64,000 nt of DNA. Origin: Bradyrhizobium sp. Arg816 (GTDB lineage: Bacteria; Pseudomonadota; Alphaproteobacteria; Rhizobiales; Xanthobacteraceae). The translations under genes were made by a program, and so were the position numbers. Under the pieces are notes generated by a model. That model was not told the origin of the DNA. It made no database searches and saw nothing but the letters and a program-made list of their open reading frames with translations. Location of the stretch: NCBI RefSeq assembly GCF_029989365.1, contig NZ_JAPRAQ010000030.1, positions 1 through 64,000 of the forward strand. Direction: 5' to 3'. Shown here one piece after another: positions 53,089-63,034 of this stretch. Numbering within the stretch: the stretch's first letter is position 1; each line of letters starts with the position of its first letter.

Positions 53089-54678
53089 CTATTGAGGCTG
53101 ACTTGACGTTTTGCGGAATCGCCACGGCATGAGGTCTTCGATGCTGCTATGGGGATGGCCGTCGATGATCGCCTCGAGTGTTTCGGTGATGTAGGCAGCC
53201 GGGTTGACGTCGTTGAGCTTGCAGGTAGCGACGATCGAGGCAAGCAAGGCCCAGTTTTCCGCGCCGACTTCATGACCGGCGAAGAGCGCGTTTTTCCTGG
53301 TCAAGCAGACTGGCCGGATGGCGTTCTCGACGGGGTTTGTGTCGAGTTCGAGACGCCCGTCTTCGAGGAAGCGGGTCAGGCCCTGCCAATGATTGAGCGC
53401 ATAGCGGATGTCCTCGGCGAGCTTCGAGCCGCTGGAGATCATCGACAGCTGTTTCTCGAACCACGGCTTCAACGCGGCGGCGATGGGCAGCGAGTGCTCC
53501 TTGCGCACGGCCAGCCTGGTGTCCGGCGATGAACCACGTACCATGGCTTCGATGGCGTAAAGCTGTGCGATCTGCCGGACGGCGGCCTCGGCGATCGGCG
53601 ATTTGCTGTTGCGGGCCAATTTGACGAAGCGCCGGCGCAAATGGCTCCAGCAATGCACGAGCGTCCACGGCCCTTGCGGTCGAGCGACTTCGGTCAGCCG
53701 GTCATAACCGTCATAGGCATCGCATTGCAGGAAGCGTCCGTTAAAGCCGTCCAGGAACTGCTCAGCGAAGGCGCCGCTGCGGCCGGGGGCATATCGGAAC
53801 AGCACGATCGGCGGACTTGGGCCGCTATGGCCGCGGTCGTCGGAGACGGTCGCCTAGAAGTAGCCCTTCTTCGTTTGGCCACGCCCGGGATCGAGCACCG
53901 GCGCCGTAGTTTCGTCCATGAACAGACGATCCGCCGCGGCCAGATGGCGGCGCATGTGGTCGGCAACGGGTTGGAGATGGAAGCAGGCGCGGCCGGACCA
54001 ATTGCCCAGTGTCGCCCGATCAAGCCGGATCCCCTGGCGCGCATAGATCTCGGCCTGACGGTAAAACGGCGTATGGTCGCCAAACTTGGAGACAATCACG
54101 TGCGCAATCGCCGCTTCGGTCGGTAGTCCACCAGGCACGACATGCTCCGGTGCGTACGCCTGCACGACAGGGCCCGAGCAGCGGCGACAGATGTATTTCG
54201 GGCGGCGCGTGACCAACACGCGCCATTGCGCCGGAATCACGTCCAGGCGTTTGCTGACGTCCTCGCCGATCTTCGTCATGGCGCCGCAACCGCACTGACA
54301 GAGCGTGCTCGCAGGCTCGATGATCCGTTCCACCCGCGGCAAATGGGCAGGCAAGCAGCCGCGATTGCGATGAGAAGCTTGATCCGGAACGCTCCGCGAT
54401 CGGCCCTTGATCACAGCCTCGGCTCTCTCCTGCGCCGCGTCCAGGATGCCTTGCGCGATCTCCACGTCTTCCAGCGGTAAGTGATACTGATCTGGCCGCA
54501 GCTTCTCGGACTTCGCGCCGAACTTTTCGCGGCGCAATTCGCCGAGGATGACCTCCAGCCGACGCCGCGCTTCCTCCGACGCCGCCAGCGCCCCCTGATG
54601 CTCGCTCAAGGCCGCCTGCGTTTGCGCCAAAAGCGCTTTCAGTTGTTCATTTTCGTCGCGCAACGCCGCGATGCTCAT
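53089..54678 (-). pseudogene. tnpC: IS66 tnpC with an in-frame amber codon
   Basis: The N-terminal ~274 codons (LRDENEQLKALLAQTQAALS, zinc-binding CQCGCG and CRRC, FMDETTAPVLDPGRG) end at TAG 53856-53854. The same frame then continues ATVSDDRGHSGPSPPIVLF to a normal C-terminus (QCDAYDGYDRL, LDTNPVENAIRP with the catalytic Glu). Relatives have Trp (TGG) at the stop position, so a single G-to-A change explains it. The DDE residues are otherwise intact. Confidence 0.9.
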
Positions 54679-54747
54679 ACGCTATTTCGAGCACATCGCC
54701 GCCGCGCGTGCCACGTTCAAAATAACTTCCGAGTCATTCTGCCGCAG

Positions 54748-55101
54748 TTAGCCAGCCGCCTGGGGACGCCGTGCTTCTTCCGGGCGGACCAACCTCCAAT
54801 CCAGCCCCTCGAACAGGGCTGCGAACATCGCCGGCGATATCCGCATCACGCCGTCTCCGATCGTTGGCCAAACGAACTTGCAACCTTCGAGACGCTTGTG
54901 CACCAATACCAGGCCCGTTCTATCCCAGACCAAAATCTTGATCCGGTCCGCTCGTTTCGATCGAAACACGAAGGCTGCGCCGCTGAACGGGTCGAGACGA
55001 AGCATCTCCTGCACCTTCGCCGCAAGCCCATCGTGGCCACAGCGGAAGTCGATCGGCCGCGTCGCGATGTAAATCTTCAGATTGGCACTGGCTGCGATCA
55101 T
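54748..55101 (-). CDS. tnpB: IS66 TnpB
   Basis: 117 residues of the standard accessory protein: IYIATRPIDFRCGHDGLAAK, LDPFSGAAFVFRSKRADRIK, VHKRLEGCKFVWPTIGDGVM, FAALFEGLDWRLV. The start overlaps the tnpA stop by four bases. Confidence 0.92.
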   Translation of the reverse strand: MIAASANLKIYIATRPIDFRCGHDGLAAKVQEMLRLDPFSGAAFVFRSKRADRIKILVWDRTGLVLVHKRLEGCKFVWPTIGDGVMRISPAMFAALFEGLDWRLVRPEEARRPQAAG

Positions 55102-55520
55102 CGTGACGCCCGCACTGCGCGGATCACCCGGGATAGCTGCTCGCCATCTATGGCTGTGTCCGTCCGCAGCACGACATCGCCGATCGCGATCTCAAGCTTG
55201 ATCGCCGGAACCTGACGCTCCTCCAACGCGCCTTCCACGACTAGCGGCGCGAATGTCGGCTCCGACGCCTCGCACGGCGGCAACATGCCTCGCTGTCGAA
55301 ATCGCCGCCGCCAATCGTAGATCTGCCAGCGCGTCGCTCCGTGCTTGCGCGCCACCTCGGACACCTGGGCACCCGGTAACAGACTCTCGGCGACAATCCG
55401 AGCTCTCTCAGCCTCCGAACGCACACGGCGGCCCGACGGCCCTTCAAGGACCTCCAGCCGGCTAACCGGCCGTATCGATGAGCCGTCCAAATGGACATCC
55501 TTTTTGCTGTCCAATTCCAT
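55098..55520 (-). CDS. tnpA: IS66 TnpA
   Basis: 140 residues from MELDSKKDVHLDGSSIRPVS with a GGAGG site upstream. SEAERARIVAESLLPGAQVS and EVARKHGATRWQIYDWRRRF form the helix-turn-helix. The C-terminal half (AIKLEIAIGDVVLRTDTAID) is typical of the family. Confidence 0.9.
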   Translation of the reverse strand: MELDSKKDVHLDGSSIRPVSRLEVLEGPSGRRVRSEAERARIVAESLLPGAQVSEVARKHGATRWQIYDWRRRFRQRGMLPPCEASEPTFAPLVVEGALEERQVPAIKLEIAIGDVVLRTDTAIDGEQLSRVIRAVRASR

Positions 55521-55607
55521 CCCAAACCTCCGTCCAACCCGGAGGCTTCTTCGCACAGCTATCCAGATCCTGAAGCAAGGGTTTTCGCTTAGCGCTTACG
55601 GTTTTCC

Positions 55608-58453
55608 CGGCGCTGGCCGAAGCTCACCCGAACTGTCACCTCGGCAGCGGTTCGATTCCGCTGCCCAACTTGCACGAACGCCCCAGACAGCGATCCGACC
55701 TATGTCGAGTGGAAGCACGCAGGCGCGCCGACCGGCTGGTCGCGCGACATCCACGGCTTAAGGCAAGCAAAGATGCTGACTGAGCGAGGCGATGCTCCTC
55801 CATTCATCGAAATGGAGTTGCAGCTCCGATGAAATGAGCCGGCGCAGACGATCGCGATCGCAGCGACAGCCGTTCAACCAAGGTTATTGTGGTCTGTATC
55901 CCTGGATCCGCTCAGACGGCACGTTTCAGGGACCCTAACCTTGTTCATTCTCTCGACTCAGATACCGGTACAAAATCTTTGTGGACGTTCCGCACGGCGC
56001 CACCAGCCATGATACGGAATTTTAGGCGCTCCCGTCCGCTCAAGAGGCACGCCGGCGAACTCTCTTAACTGAGGCTCAAGGAACGCGAGCCGGTCGGGTT
56101 ATCAAGTATAACGACCAGTTCAGAGCAAACGCGGTGCGGCAAATCGTAACCTACTTTGGCAGCAGCCATTGACTGCACAAGAGTGGCGTCCAGAGAGCAA
56201 AGTCTCGCAGCGTCGACTTGGAAGGGGCAGGCGATAGCGCGAGGGCAAGCGGCGAGCGTCGCGAATTGGATCCTCCACTTTGAAGTCGAACAGATGGCCA
56301 CGCGGATCGTTACCCATGATGTATGAGCCGGAACGAATTCGGATTCGGCGTGCCGTTGAGACTAGCTGAGAGATTTTCGGCTTGGGCGTTGTCCAGTCCA
56401 TTCGAACGTCGCGGGCTGGCATATCCTTTAGATTACTCAGCTGAGAGACTTCGATGTTGCCCAGCGTGCCAGGAGCGACGAGGGTGTCAGGAAAGAGTTG
56501 TTCAGAACACGGAGAGCAGCACAGACGCGACTGGCGCCATGGAAAGAATCCGATTCTGCTCCTGCTAGCCGCTATGTGAGCGAAACTAGCGGGTGGCTCG
56601 GCGATCGGCTAGTGAAGCCCTTAAAGCCCTGTTCCTGGCCGATGCCGCAAGCCTCTGTGTCGCTGGCCACCTTTGCTCCCGTGAGGGGCAAGCCCCTCGC
56701 GGTGTTGGTATTGCCGAAAGGTACCGCAGGGCACCTAACTGTAGGAGCGGGCAAGCCTTCGAAGGCGCTGTCCCTAGCGTGCCAGTGACGTCAAGGATTA
56801 ACGGCGACGTGACTCGGCGCTCAATCCCTGGAAAAGCGCTGTCCCTGCCACGCGCCGCTAACCTTAGCACCAGCCTTGCCCCATTCGGCATCAACGCTGG
56901 CACTAGCGCGGGCGCGACTCGGCGCCGGTCGGTTGGGACTGGATCGGCGCTGTCCCTGCCGCGCCTGCGCTGCAGATTGAGGTTAGCAGGAACGTGACTC
57001 GGCGCGGTCCCATTCTGGTAATGACGCTGTCTCTACCACGCGTCGCTAACCCCGGCGGCTCTGTACCCACGCTAGCTTTCCAAAAGCTGACGAAACCCGT
57101 GCGGCAATTCACAAACGAACCGCAGCTGTCGTGGCCGATTGCGGACTATGCTCACTGACGGCCGCTGACCGCCCCATCAGCACACGCAGCCAAAAATGAA
57201 ACCGATCGCTCCCAAGCCTGGAATGAAGTATAGGCGGCGCAAGTACAGAGTTCAACAAACCCGCTCACCGGGACCAGAAAATTGGTCCTAGAGCATGCGT
57301 GTGCGCACAGCATGATAATGCATTGGTAGTCTGTTCAGTTGAAGGATCGTCCTCAGAGAGCGGGTGTGCGCGCCAAATTCGCATTCGCTTGGCCTCAAGA
57401 TTCGTGAAGGCCGCATCAGGCTGCGTGACGTGGTGTCGACTGTAACCGGACCAGTGTTATGGGCGGGGCAGCTTTGCCGTATAACTTGGCTATATCGCGT
57501 GTCCAATCGGTTAGGTGGTCGGCCGGCCAATGACGAATACACATTGGTTGACCGCATCCCCACAGCGGCAGGAAGTCGAAGTGGATCACCGCCTCCAAAT
57601 AACGGCCCGTCGCCGGGGGCGGGGTCATCAGGCGCGAATAAAGCTCAGGATCGTCAACGGGCCATCGATGAATAGAGACGATTTCACATGGCGCCGAACT
57701 CGCGCCGCCAGAGCCTACCCCGTTTCCCGAGGTGCAGCCAACGCTATCGGTTCGATGCGCCAGGATCGGGGCTGCGAATTAACGCGCGCAGTAGCATAAG
57801 AGTGCTGTCAATTGTCACTACCAGATCCGGGTGTTGGGGAGGCAATACTGGCATCGTAAGGTTACGGACAGGTCGGATGCACATATGGGTGTTCCCAATA
57901 GGCTTCGAGAGACGCATGCCATGGCAAACATGAATCTCAGCTCCCAATCCGTTGCAGGCGCATGCGCGCGACAGCGGACCGTCACCGACCAAAAACGCAC
58001 CAAATTTGGAGCACTGGTCCCGAGACGTTCAGGTTCCCAGATGAGACGTGTCATGAAACCAATAGCGCGGGTCGCAGCATTAAAGCGCGCGCGGGCACTC
58101 TCCGATTTCGACCGGTGCTGCGCAATCTGGTGGCTCTATCGCCTCCATTTCGGCATCAATCAGGACGTGATGTTGGCCCTTGCCGCGGTCACGATTGTCT
58201 AGGAGAGATCCCGCTGCGGCACTTAGGCCTCGCGACATCGGCGACCTTTCATGCGAGCGCTGGCACTGCCGTACTAAACTGCACCAGGTTGCGCATTGGC
58301 TGGCGGACAGAAAAATCTCAGCCTAACGCCAAACGTCTCACGTCTCCCCCAGCCCACTAAGGTCGCAATCACATCGAGTGCCGGCGGACTGCGGGCACAC
58401 AGTAGCACCAGGATATACGTGAGCAGACCGCACAAGCCGAACTAAGGCGCGGA
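55608..58453. other. 2.8 kb of gene-poor, decayed DNA
   Basis: No intact gene is supported. Frames are short and change often. The stretch holds a tRNA T-arm-like hairpin near 55650, a hairpin GAGGGGC-AA-GCCCCTC at 56683-56698, and the degenerate repeat array listed next. It looks like a graveyard between two IS66 insertions. Confidence 0.5.
56763..57051. repeat. Degenerate repeat array of paired motifs
   Basis: Motif A (CGTGACTCGGCGC and variants) begins at about 56808, 56914 and 56993. Motif B (GCGCTGTCCCTGCCACGCG and variants) begins at about 56766, 56837, 56948 and 57025. Each A is followed by a B after ~30 bases, so three A-B units plus one lone B are present, with unequal spacing. Two of the B copies are followed by CGCTAACC. 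On the minus strand the pairs read RGRDS...RRVT in at least two copies, so former coding repeats are possible. Confidence 0.55.
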
Positions 58454-59197
58454 CTAATAACGCGCGGCCAGCCATAGGCGGATAGATGCGAGTTGGACGA
58501 AGGCAAGGTAGTTTCCTGCAAGCCTGTCGTAGCGCGTCGCCACCCGACGGCATTGCTTGATCCTGTTGAAGAACCGTTCGACGTGGTTGCGAGCGCGGTA
58601 GAGGTACGGGCTAAAGCAGACCGGATCGCTGCGGTGCTTTTCGGCGGGATGTTGGCCCACGCTCCCTTCCTCATGGCAAGCTCCCTGATCCTGTCGGCGT
58701 CATAGCCCCGGTCGGCACGCAGCATTGACCCGGGCTTCAGACGAGAGACAAAGTCTTCCGGCAAGTCGTACGTCGTTCGCCTGCGCCTGAGCTCAACGCC
58801 AGTCGCACCGGCAGACAATTGCTATCGACCACCGCGTGGATTTTGCTCGTCAAGCCGCCGCGGGACTTTCCCATCGATTGGCGCTGGTTCCTTGTGATAC
58901 AGGCCTCATGTTGATGTACGCGGACAATAGACGTGTCGACTACCTGGACACTGGCATCATGGGCAGCGACAAGTGCGTCTATGATGCGGCTCCAGACACC
59001 AGCTCGCCGCCACCGGACGAACCGATTGTGTATGGGCCAAACGCCGCCGGCAGATCACGCCAGAGTGCTCCTGATCGGAGGATCCAAAAGATGCCATTGA
59101 GGACGCGTCGGTCGTTCACCCGAGGAACGCCACGCGGCTTGTTCGGCAGCATCGGTCTTATGGCAGTCCATTCATAGTCGGCCACTTCGTAGCGCAT
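58454..59197 (-). pseudogene. IS5-family transposase, several frameshifts
   Basis: The N-terminus is MRYEVADYEWTAIRPMLPNK, then PRVNDRRVLNGIFWILRSGA. The middle (IDTSVVRVHQHEACI, GGLTSKIHAVVDSN, LRADRGYDADRIRELAMRKG) and the end (NHVERFFNRIKQCRRVATRY and NYLAFVQLASIRLW) are all in different frames. The set is the complete order of an IS5/IS1031-group transposase with at least three breaks. Terminal repeats were not identified. Confidence 0.8.
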
Positions 59198-59324
59198 GAT
59201 CGAGCCCCGAGTTTGGGAGTTTGGCTCCGGCCAAACGCAATGCTTCTGGCTCGGACCCGGTTCGGCGCTTACGGGCAGAAGCGGACATCAACCGTAACCG
59301 GTATGAGCTCCCACGTCCGGGTGA

Positions 59325-59939
59325 TCAGCGGGCGCGCGGGTAGCGGATCGGCATCCAGTACTGGCGCAGCGCCTCCACAGCTGCTGGAATATCGGCGCAG
59401 GCGTTACGGTGGGTGTCGGGGCTGTTTCGTGGCGGCCCGAGCAGCGGACGGCCTTGATCGTCGCGACAGTGCCGCAGGATGGGTCGCAGCAGGCGGTGAT
59501 TGACGTTGCTGGCGTCCAGCAACGGCGCCCACGCCGGTAGCCTGAGCCGCATCGCGGCGTAGAACCCCTGGCACCAGGGACGCGCGTCGACATCGCCATT
59601 GGCTTCACGCCGGTGCATTGGCGCGAACTGGTTCGGCGCGGTCGAAAGGGTCTGGCTGATCTCGTTATGGCGCAATGCGACGGCGGAGATCGCCGCGAAC
59701 TCCGGCGTGTCGCCGTGATTGAACGCATCGGCATCGATGGCGAGCAGCGGGCAGATCCAGTCGAGCGGGCTCATCGACACCGGTCCGGCCACGATCGCGG
59801 CGACGTAGCCGTCGAGCATGGGAAGGCTGGTGGCGGCGGGCTGCCGGTCGACGCGAGCCTGGAGCCATCGCTCGAGCTCTTCAAGCGGCATCGCGGCTGC
59901 CGCCATTGACGACGAAGCTTTGCGGCGACGCGGGCTCAT
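59325..59939 (-). CDS. UPF0149/YecA-like passenger protein of the IS66 element
   Basis: 204 residues. LERWLQARVDRQPAATSLPM, LDGYVAAIVAGPVSMSPLDW and FAAISAVALRHNEISQTL resemble the UPF0149 (YecA-like) helical domain. WCQGFYAAMRLRLPAWAPLL is a further conserved-looking block. The gene is inside the terminal repeats and overlaps the tnpC stop by four bases, so it moves with the element. Its role in transposition is unknown. Confidence 0.75.
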   Translation of the reverse strand: MSPRRRKASSSMAAAAMPLEELERWLQARVDRQPAATSLPMLDGYVAAIVAGPVSMSPLDWICPLLAIDADAFNHGDTPEFAAISAVALRHNEISQTLSTAPNQFAPMHRREANGDVDARPWCQGFYAAMRLRLPAWAPLLDASNVNHRLLRPILRHCRDDQGRPLLGPPRNSPDTHRNACADIPAAVEALRQYWMPIRYPRAR

Positions 59940-61483
59940 GCGGCTCGCCGGTGCTCCGCCTTCCAGTTCCAGGCGAGCAGTTCGTGCAGCTGATGGCTTC
60001 TGGTTCCCCCGGAAACGATGCGCTCCAGCACATCGGTGAGATAGGCCTGCGGATCGAGCTCTTGCAGCTTTGCGGTATTGAGAATCGAGCTCAGGATCGC
60101 CCAGCTCTCGGCGCCGCCTTCGTTGCCGCTGAACAATGAGTTGCGTCTTCCAAGAGCAATTGGGCGCATGGAACGCTCGACCGTATTGCTGTCGACCTCG
60201 ACGCGGCCGTCGTTGAGGAACAGCGTCAGTCCGGCATAGTGATTGAGCGAGTAGTTGATGGCCTCTGCGAGCTTCGACTGGGAGAAGAGCTGGCCAACCA
60301 TTGTGGTCAATCGTGCCTTGAGTGCCTCCATCAACGGAGCGGTCCTGGCGCGGCGGACAGCGAGCCGCTGCTCGGCGCTCGAGCCGCGGATCTCGGCCTC
60401 GATCGCATAGACCGCCTGCAGGCGTTCGATTACCTCGCGCGCGAACGGCGACTGCGTCGTCTTGAACACCTCGACGAACTTACGTCGGGCATGAGCAAGA
60501 CAAAAGGCGAGCTGGATCTCGCCGCCATGATTGCGGGCGAGCGCCTTGTAGGCGGCATAGCCATCCACCTGCAGAATGCCGGAAAAGTCCGTCAATTGTC
60601 CGGCGATCTGCTCCGTGCCGCGGCCGGCCGCGAACACGTAGGCAACCGCCGGCGGCGAGGGCCCGCCCCATGGTCGGTCATCGATGGCATGCGCCCAGAA
60701 CTGGCAGATGCGGGTGCGATGTCGTCCGGGGTCGAGCACCGGCATCGGCGTCTCGTCGCAGAACACGCGCGGCGCGCTCTGGATTGTCCTCAGCTGAAGC
60801 TCATAGAGGCTTTTGAGCCACCAGGCGGTACGCTTCACCCAGCCGGCGAGCGTCGCGCGGTCGAGCTGGATGCCCTGGCTGGCCAAGATCTGCACCTGCC
60901 GGTACAGCGGCAGATACCAGGCGAACTTCGAGACCACCACGTGGGCCACGAGAGCCGTCGACGCCATGCCGCTCTCAATGAGGCGCGGCAGCACCTTCGC
61001 CTGCACCACGCCGTCGGTGCAGCTTCGGCAGCCGTACTTGGGACGAATTGTCCGCAGCACGCGCAGAATCGCCGGGATCACGTCCAGCACCTCGCTGACG
61101 TCCTCGCCGATCTTGTGAAGCCGACCCTGGCAGCACGGGCACGCGGTCGCCTCCGGCTCCAGCACCTGCTCACAGCGCGGCAGATGCCTGGGCAGCGCGC
61201 CGATGTTGCGGCGCGCCTTCTTGCGCACCTTGCCGGGCGGCTTCGCTGCAGGCACGTCGTCGTTGGCAGCGGCAGGTGGCGTGACGCCGGTCTCAAGATC
61301 GTCGAGATCAAGCGCGAGCTGCTCGGCCACGAGCGCGGCAAGCCGCTCCGAGCGCTTCCCGAAGATCAGCTCCTTGAGCGTCTGCATCGCCACGCGCAGC
61401 TTCTCGTTCTCGGCGTCAAGCGCGAGCACCATCTCAGTCAGAGCCGTCGGATCGGTCGGGAGAGCGTCGGGGCGAATCGCCAT
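59936..61483 (-). CDS. tnpC: IS66 TnpC transposase
   Basis: 515 residues from MAIRPDALPTDPTALTEMVL. The N-terminal coiled part is followed by the zinc-binding region (ACPCCQGRLH, CRSC) and the DDE core: FCDETPMPVLDPGRH, ILQVDGYAAYKALA and VDSNTVERSMRP. The longer upstream frame has no homology, so this ATG was chosen. Intact. Confidence 0.92.
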   Translation of the reverse strand: MAIRPDALPTDPTALTEMVLALDAENEKLRVAMQTLKELIFGKRSERLAALVAEQLALDLDDLETGVTPPAAANDDVPAAKPPGKVRKKARRNIGALPRHLPRCEQVLEPEATACPCCQGRLHKIGEDVSEVLDVIPAILRVLRTIRPKYGCRSCTDGVVQAKVLPRLIESGMASTALVAHVVVSKFAWYLPLYRQVQILASQGIQLDRATLAGWVKRTAWWLKSLYELQLRTIQSAPRVFCDETPMPVLDPGRHRTRICQFWAHAIDDRPWGGPSPPAVAYVFAAGRGTEQIAGQLTDFSGILQVDGYAAYKALARNHGGEIQLAFCLAHARRKFVEVFKTTQSPFAREVIERLQAVYAIEAEIRGSSAEQRLAVRRARTAPLMEALKARLTTMVGQLFSQSKLAEAINYSLNHYAGLTLFLNDGRVEVDSNTVERSMRPIALGRRNSLFSGNEGGAESWAILSSILNTAKLQELDPQAYLTDVLERIVSGGTRSHQLHELLAWNWKAEHRRAA

Positions 61484-61533
61484 GATCAGACGATACATGC
61501 GCACGCGACACGCTCCAGCGAAATCCTCACCTC

Positions 61534-61887
61534 TCAGCCGACAACGGCTGGCTGCTTCACAGGCTTGGGTGAGACACGTGTCCACTCGAGCCCGTCGACC
61601 AGCATCGCGAGTTGCGTCGCACTCAAATGCACCACGCCGTCGCGGATCGGCGGCCAGGTGAAATGCCCTTCGTGCAACCACTTCGTTACAAGCACCATGC
61701 CGCTGCCGTCCCACGCCAGCAGCTTTACTCTGTCGGAACGTTTGGAACGGAAAACGAAGACGTTGCCGTCATAAGGACTCGTGTGTAGCGCTTCGCTCAC
61801 CAGCGCCGACAGCGTGTGCACCGACTTGCGAAAGTCGACCGGCTGGGACGCCAGCATCACCTTGAGGTCGGGCCGCAGCGCTATCAT
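61534..61887 (-). CDS. tnpB: IS66 TnpB
   Basis: 117 residues (MIALRPDLKVMLASQPVDFR, LHTSPYDGNVFVFRSKRSDR, LVTKWLHEGHFTWPPIRDGV, LAMLVDGLEWTRV). The ATG overlaps the tnpA stop. Confidence 0.92.
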   Translation of the reverse strand: MIALRPDLKVMLASQPVDFRKSVHTLSALVSEALHTSPYDGNVFVFRSKRSDRVKLLAWDGSGMVLVTKWLHEGHFTWPPIRDGVVHLSATQLAMLVDGLEWTRVSPKPVKQPAVVG

Positions 61888-62321
61888 CGATCGCCTCTGA
61901 GCACCGACAGCACCGTGCAAAGCGTCGCAGCATCCACTTCTCCCTCGACGCGAATGCGCGCCCCACTCACCTCGATCTCGACCACCCCACAGGCCCTGGT
62001 CGGCGGCGCGGTCACCTTCAAGGGCCGCGCTTGCGCCGACGCTGAGAGCTGGCCGCCCTCGGCGCCAATCTGGATCGGCACGAAGCTCGGCACCTTGCCG
62101 GCCATTGCCGTAATCTGGCGTCGCCACACCGTGAGCAGCCCGCGGGAAACGCCGTTGCGCCGCGCCACCTCGGAGATGTTCGTGCCTTCCTCAAAACTCT
62201 CCGCCACGATCCGGGCCTTCTCCTCGCCCGTCCATCGCCGCCGCCGGCGCTCCCCGGTGATCACCTCAACACGACGATAGGAGTCACCTTCCTGCCTGGC
62301 ATCAAGCATGGCATTTACCAT
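61884..62321 (-). CDS. tnpA: IS66 TnpA
   Basis: 145 residues with a very strong ribosome site (GGAGGAGGT). TGEEKARIVAESFEEGTNIS and EVARRNGVSRGLLTVWRRQI form the helix-turn-helix. The C-terminal part (VVEIEVSGARIRVEGEVDAA) is typical. Confidence 0.92.
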   Translation of the reverse strand: MVNAMLDARQEGDSYRRVEVITGERRRRRWTGEEKARIVAESFEEGTNISEVARRNGVSRGLLTVWRRQITAMAGKVPSFVPIQIGAEGGQLSASAQARPLKVTAPPTRACGVVEIEVSGARIRVEGEVDAATLCTVLSVLRGDR

Positions 62322-62414
62322 CGATCCACCTCCTCCGATCAGCTCATGCCAGCCTCTATCGCGCGTAAGCCCAGGGGGGGCTAGGTGGGTGCCTCATGCC
62401 GCTTACCATCAACC

Positions 62415-63034
62415 TGCCGATGATCCCTGATAAATCCGTCGAAATTGACCCAACTACGACATTTTAGCGCTGAGATCGCTGCTGCGGCCAAGTCGGGCGG
62501 CCTATCGGCGCTGACTGGCATTCGTGATCGGGCCAAGCGCGCTTGGCTCGGCCGATGCACGGGCCAACTGCCGGATATGTTCCTGGCGCCAGACACCGTC
62601 GGGGCAGCGCGCGCCGCTGAAGCGCCAATGGCGGACGCTCTTCTCAGGCAATTGGTGGTGACGCCTACTGAGTTGAATCGGTAGGTCGGCGTCAACTGAG
62701 TTGGTGACAACCGGCGTGGGGCTTAGGCCCGCGCCTTGGAAGACCAAAGCAGATATTCCGTCCTCTCCACGCTGGGCGCGATCGTTTCCCGCGTGAAAAG
62801 CTTCGTTTTCGTCTGAAACGTACGGAGTTTTCGGTAGAGGTTTGCTGCAATGATTCGTAATTGCGCGGATCCATTGCGGGCAAATGGAGCGGGGCTTTGG
62901 GGCTTATATCAATTCGAGCGGTTACTGCCGGGCGTGCTGGTCTCGGCGGGTTCGCTCGTTCGTCTTTTCGTTCTGTCCGCGGGTGTTCGCCAGCCGCTCG
63001 CGCCCGGTTGAGTGCGGTCCGGCAGGGCTGAGAA
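62415..63034. other. Gene-free stretch before the last gene
   Basis: A 79-codon plus frame at 62445-62684 (MTQLRHFSAEIAAAAKSGGL) has no recognised family and is probably a remnant. The promoter of the following membrane-protein gene should lie in the last ~200 bases. No strong ribosome site is seen before 63035. Confidence 0.4.

Larger units (their letters stand above)
53069..55599 (-). mobile_element. Complete IS66-family element with 8-bp target duplication
   Basis: The ends are GTAAGCGCTTAGC at 53069 and GCTTAGCGCTTAC ending at 55599, inverted with one or two mismatches. An exact duplication GGTTTTCC flanks the element (53061-53068 and 55600-55607), the eight-base size usual for IS66. It carries tnpA, tnpB and tnpC in order on the minus strand. 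tnpC has an in-frame stop, so transposition would need readthrough or help. Confidence 0.93.
59294..62406 (-). mobile_element. Complete IS66-family element with passenger gene and 8-bp target duplication
   Basis: The left end starts GTAACCGGTATGAG at 59294. The right end, read inward on the minus strand from 62406, starts GTAAGCGGCATGAG. An exact duplication CATCAACC flanks it (59286-59293 and 62407-62414). The content in transcription order is tnpA, tnpB, tnpC and a UPF0149-like gene. All frames are open, so it may be active. It differs in sequence from the element at 53-55.6 kb. Confidence 0.93.

Noticed and set aside
57288..58202. Several 80-120-codon frames in the gene-poor stretch
   Set aside because: They overlap on both strands, have no family similarity and lack ribosome sites. 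I treat them as noise in decayed DNA.
60239..61774. 511-codon plus-strand frame opposite IS66 tnpC
   Set aside because: It is antisense to a complete, recognisable transposase. Long mirror frames are common in GC-rich genes.
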